DNA of 16,602 nt from the NCBI GenBank assembly GCA_947383645.1, contig CANDEH010000050.1, positions 1 to 16,602 on the forward strand. The letters run 5' to 3'. The stretch's first letter is position 1. The number at the start of each line of letters is the position of its first letter. Made by a program: the position numbers and the translations under genes. The stretch comes from an uncultured Clostridia bacterium. GTDB taxonomy: Bacteria > Bacillota > Clostridia > Oscillospirales > Oscillospiraceae. Under the pieces are notes generated by a model. That model made no database searches, had not been told where the DNA came from, and saw nothing but the letters and a program-made list of their open reading frames with translations. Below, piece after piece: positions 14,034 through 16,602 of this stretch.

Positions 14034-15053
14034 ATGAAGAAAAAAGAGATGACGCTCGCCCAGAAGGTCTACGTCAAGTCCCGCCTGTGGGTGGTGCTGC
14101 TGCTGGCGCTGATCTTCCCCTTCACCGGGGCTGACAACTACCTTCTGCACATGGCCAACATCTCCATGATGTTCGCCATTCTCACCATCAGTCTGAATGT
14201 ACTGTCCGGCTTCACCGGACTGATGTCCGTTGGACATATCGCCTTCTTCGGCATCGGCGCCTACACGGCGGCTATCCTCACCACCAAGGCCGGGATGCCC
14301 ATCCTGGTGGGCTTTATCGGAGCGGGGGTGGTCTCGGCCCTCTTCAGCCTGCTCCTGGGCCTGCCCACCATGCGTCTTCGGGGGATGTACTTCTCTGTGG
14401 CCACCATGGCCTTCGGCGAGATCATCTACCAGCTCATTAAGAACTTAGAGCCCCTCACCGGCGGTACCAAGGGCATCACCAAGATCCCCCCCATCGAGAT
14501 CTTCGGCATCTCCTTCAAGGGCTACCGCAACTTCTACTACCTGATGCTCCTGGGGCTGGTGGCTATTATCGTCCTCACCCACAACCTGAAGAACTCCCGC
14601 CCCGGCCGGGCCATGCTGGCCATCCGGGCCAACGACATCGCCGCCGAGGCCATGGGCGTCAACGTGGTGACCTACAAGCTGGTGGCCTTCATGACCTCCG
14701 CCTTCTTCGCAGGCATCGCCGGCGCCTTCTACGCCCACGAGGTCCGCTACATCAGCCCGGAGACCTTCGCCAGCGCGGAGTCCGCCACCCTCCTGGCCAT
14801 GATGGTGGTGGGCGGCATCGGCTCCATCCCCGGCGCGATTTTAGGCGGCGCGGCCCTGACCATCATGCCGGAGGTGCTGCGCTTCATCGGCGACTACCGC
14901 CTGGTGATCTACGGCGCGGCGGTGGTAGCCATCATCATCTTCGCCCCCAAGGGCCTGGGCGGCCTCATCGACCTCATCGACGAGACCCTCAGCGGCCGCC
15001 GGGTGAAGGGCAGCAAGCACGCAGACGAGGCGGAAGAGGAGGTGCAGGGATGA
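14034..15053 (+). CDS. livM: Branched-chain amino-acid ABC transporter permease LivM
   Basis: The second channel subunit, which pairs with LivH. The 339-residue protein has multiple membrane segments. Recognisable family features are MMFAILTISLNVLSGFTGLMSVGHIAFFGIGAYTAA (about 43-78) and the ATPase-contact loop AIRANDIAAEAMGVNVVTYK (about 197-216). A charged C-terminal tail (about 322-339) is longer and more acidic than I would expect but is cytoplasmic and harmless. GAGGTGG stands a few bases before the ATG. The stop overlaps the livG start by four bases (ATGA), so the two are coupled. Confidence 0.93.
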   Translation: MKKKEMTLAQKVYVKSRLWVVLLLALIFPFTGADNYLLHMANISMMFAILTISLNVLSGFTGLMSVGHIAFFGIGAYTAAILTTKAGMPILVGFIGAGVVSALFSLLLGLPTMRLRGMYFSVATMAFGEIIYQLIKNLEPLTGGTKGITKIPPIEIFGISFKGYRNFYYLMLLGLVAIIVLTHNLKNSRPGRAMLAIRANDIAAEAMGVNVVTYKLVAFMTSAFFAGIAGAFYAHEVRYISPETFASAESATLLAMMVVGGIGSIPGAILGGAALTIMPEVLRFIGDYRLVIYGAAVVAIIIFAPKGLGGLIDLIDETLSGRRVKGSKHADEAEEEVQG

Positions 15054-15832
15054 GCAAGAACATTCTTGAGACCCAGGGCATCGGCATCCAGTTCGGCGGC
15101 TTGAAGGCGGTAAACAACGTGAACTTTACCGCCGGCGAGGGGGAGATCACCGCCCTGATCGGCCCCAACGGCGCGGGCAAGACTACCCTCTTCAACCTGA
15201 TCGCCGGCTTCTACGCCCCTACCGCCGGGAAGGTGTTCTTCAAGGGCGAGGATATCACCGCCTTAAAACCCTACCAGCGGACGAGGATCGGCCTCGCCCG
15301 CACGTTCCAGAACATCAACCTCTTCGCGGACATGTCCGTCATGGACAACGCCCTGGTGGGCCAGCACTGCCGCATGACCTACTACCCCATCAGCGCCATG
15401 CTCTCCCTGCCCAACAAGCACCGGCAGGAGAAGGCGTCGCGGAAAGAGGTCATGGAGATGCTGGACTTCATGGGCCTCGCCGACGTGGCGGAGGAGAAGG
15501 CGGGGAGCCTCTCCTACGGCAAGCAGAAGAACTTGGAGATCGCCCGTGCCATGGCCACCAAGCCCGAGCTGCTGCTCCTCGACGAACCGGCCAGCGGCCT
15601 GAACACCCAGGAGCTGGACCAGCTGAGCCAGCGGGTGCTGGCCATGCGGGACCGGGGCATCTCCGTGGTGCTCATCGAGCACAAGATGGACGTGGTCATG
15701 ACCATCTCCCACAAGGTGATGGTGCTGAACTTCGGCGAGACTATCGCCTTCGGCCCCCCGGAGGAGGTCAGCGCCGATCCCCACGTCATCGAGGCCTACT
15801 TAGGGAAGGAGGACGACGAGGAAGATGCTTGA
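15050..15832 (+). CDS. livG: Branched-chain amino-acid ABC transporter ATPase LivG
   Basis: One of two cytoplasmic ATPases that power the importer. The 260-residue product has Walker A GPNGAGKT (38-45), the Q-loop in ARTFQNINLF, a signature of the LivG form LSYGKQ (154-159, replacing LSGGQ), Walker B LLLLDEP (174-180, catalytic E179) and the switch histidine H211. The insert between Q-loop and signature (about 95-150) is typical of LivG and separates it from LivF. GAGG a few bases before the ATG lies inside livM. The last eight bases overlap livF. The C-terminus ends in an acidic run (EDDEEDA). Confidence 0.95.
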   Translation: MSKNILETQGIGIQFGGLKAVNNVNFTAGEGEITALIGPNGAGKTTLFNLIAGFYAPTAGKVFFKGEDITALKPYQRTRIGLARTFQNINLFADMSVMDNALVGQHCRMTYYPISAMLSLPNKHRQEKASRKEVMEMLDFMGLADVAEEKAGSLSYGKQKNLEIARAMATKPELLLLDEPASGLNTQELDQLSQRVLAMRDRGISVVLIEHKMDVVMTISHKVMVLNFGETIAFGPPEEVSADPHVIEAYLGKEDDEEDA

Positions 15833-16541
15833 GCTGAAGAACGTCCACGTGAGTTACGGCAGCATTGAGGTGCTCCACGGCATCGACATACACGTGGAGA
15901 AGAACGAGATCGTCACCATCATCGGCGCCAACGGCGCCGGCAAGTCCACCACCCTGAAGGCCATCGCCGGCCTGATCCCCAAGCAGCGGGGCAGCGTCAT
16001 CACCTACAACGGCCAGGACATCACCCCCCTGGCCGCCGAGGTCATCGTCTCCAGGAAGCTCTCCCTGGTCCCCGAGGGCCGGCGGATCTTCCCGGACATG
16101 ACGGTGACGGAGAACCTGGAGATGGGGGCCTACCTCCGCTCCAAGGACAAGGCGGGCATCCAGAAGAGCCTCCAGGAAGTCTATGAGCTCTTCCCCCGCC
16201 TGGAGGAGCGGAAGAAGCAGATGAGCAAGACCCTCTCCGGCGGCGAGCTGCAAATGCTGGCGGTGGCGAGGGCCCTGATGGCCAAGCCCGACATGATTAT
16301 GCTGGACGAGCCCTCCACGGGTCTCGCCCCCCTGGTAATCAAGAGCATCTTTGAGATCATCAAGAACGTCCGGGATACCGGCACCACGGTGCTGTTGGTG
16401 GAGCAGAATGCCAAGATGGCTCTTGGCATCGCCGACCGGGGCTATGTGCTGAAAAACGGCCGCATCGTCATGGAGGACTCCGGCAGGAATCTTTTGAACA
16501 ATGACGATGTGCGTAAGGCGTACCTGGGGGAGAAGCAATAA
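15825..16541 (+). CDS. livF: Branched-chain amino-acid ABC transporter ATPase LivF
   Basis: The second ATPase of the importer, pairing with LivG. The 238-residue product has Walker A GANGAGKS (34-41), the family motif LVPEGRRIFPDMTVTENLEMGAY (81-103) that marks LivF, signature LSGGE (137-141), Walker B IMLDEP with D161 and E162, and the EQN switch region (193-195), where LivF has Gln in place of His. Size and motifs are complete. It starts inside the end of livG (8-base overlap), so the HMGF genes are one unit. It is the last gene: six T and then the terminal inverted repeat follow the stop codon. Confidence 0.95.
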   Translation: MLELKNVHVSYGSIEVLHGIDIHVEKNEIVTIIGANGAGKSTTLKAIAGLIPKQRGSVITYNGQDITPLAAEVIVSRKLSLVPEGRRIFPDMTVTENLEMGAYLRSKDKAGIQKSLQEVYELFPRLEERKKQMSKTLSGGELQMLAVARALMAKPDMIMLDEPSTGLAPLVIKSIFEIIKNVRDTGTTVLLVEQNAKMALGIADRGYVLKNGRIVMEDSGRNLLNNDDVRKAYLGEKQ

Positions 16542-16547
16542 TTTTTT

Positions 16548-16599
16548 CGGGGAGTTTCGCCCCCCGGGGCGAGGTACTTTTCCCACGCGGGAAAAGTAC
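16548..16599. repeat. Right copy of 52-base terminal inverted repeat
   Basis: Exact reverse complement of 1-52, with the same two hairpins (tcgcccc/ggggcga, then gtacttttccc/gggaaaagtac). It begins seven bases after the livF stop and could fold into a 3' structure for the liv mRNA. No target duplication or transposase gene is visible. Confidence 0.85.
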
Positions 16600-16602
16600 C
16601 CA

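Noticed and set aside
1..16602. Composite transposon or genomic island bounded by the 52-base inverted repeats
   Set aside because: No transposase, integrase, tRNA or target duplication, and the cargo is core cell-shape, repair and transport genes with uniform composition.
1..16602. CRISPR array, tRNA, rRNA, riboswitch, toxin-antitoxin or defence genes
   Set aside because: No regularly spaced repeats, tRNA-like cloverleaf, rRNA segment or known riboswitch core could be seen, and every sizeable + strand gene has a housekeeping assignment.

Overview
The window is GC-rich DNA, apparently chromosomal, from a low-copy, ordinary part of a Gram-positive anaerobe's genome. The gene families (ZapA, a U32/DUF3656 protein, PBP2, Maf, MreC/MreD, a cytoplasmic GH13 amylase, a GntR/FCD regulator, a LivKHMGF importer), strong Shine-Dalgarno sites and TATACT-type sigma-A promoters fit a high-GC member of the Clostridia. 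An Oscillospiraceae relative such as Flavonifractor, Lawsonibacter or Oscillibacter is my best guess. That placement is inference from gene content and style, not from a marker gene. All genes run on the + strand.

Layout. (1) 1-239: a palindromic repeat at the very edge, GC-rich hairpins and a good promoter. (2) 240-4852: zapA, a U32 protein probably acting on RNA, and PBP2, tightly packed as one operon. (3) 4860-4973: a small palindromic, MITE-like element. (4) 4996-7243: maf, mreC and mreD, with a folded 305-base spacer before mreD and no mreB. (5) 7270-7470: a longer relative of the MITE-like element, directly in front of a GH13 glycosidase gene (7493-9367). (6) 9374-9416: the terminator of that gene, whose hairpin tip is a perfect 16-base ParB binding site (parS). 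(7) 9622-10374: exodeoxyribonuclease III with its own promoter. (8) 10375-10792: a non-coding stretch that turns strikingly AT-rich. (9) 10793-16541: a GntR/FCD regulator, a candidate operator, and a complete branched-chain amino-acid type ABC importer, livK-livH-livM-livG-livF. (10) 16548-16599: an exact inverted copy of the first 52 bases.

How the parts work together. ZapA serves FtsZ-ring assembly. PBP2, MreC and MreD belong to the elongation (Rod) machinery that builds the side wall, and Maf sits with them as in many bacteria. The GH13 enzyme would cut maltodextrins in the cytoplasm. The liv genes form a full importer (binding lipoprotein, two permeases, two ATPases), probably controlled by the GntR protein just upstream.

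I did not find a new defence, mobile or biosynthetic system; the coding content is housekeeping. The unusual material is between the genes: a parS site built into a terminator, two related MITE-like elements inside and beside the cell-shape cluster, a folded spacer between mreC and mreD, a candidate GntR operator, a strong hairpin separating livK from livHMGF, and 52-base inverted repeats at both window ends. The last suggest the window is a contig cut at a dispersed repeat.
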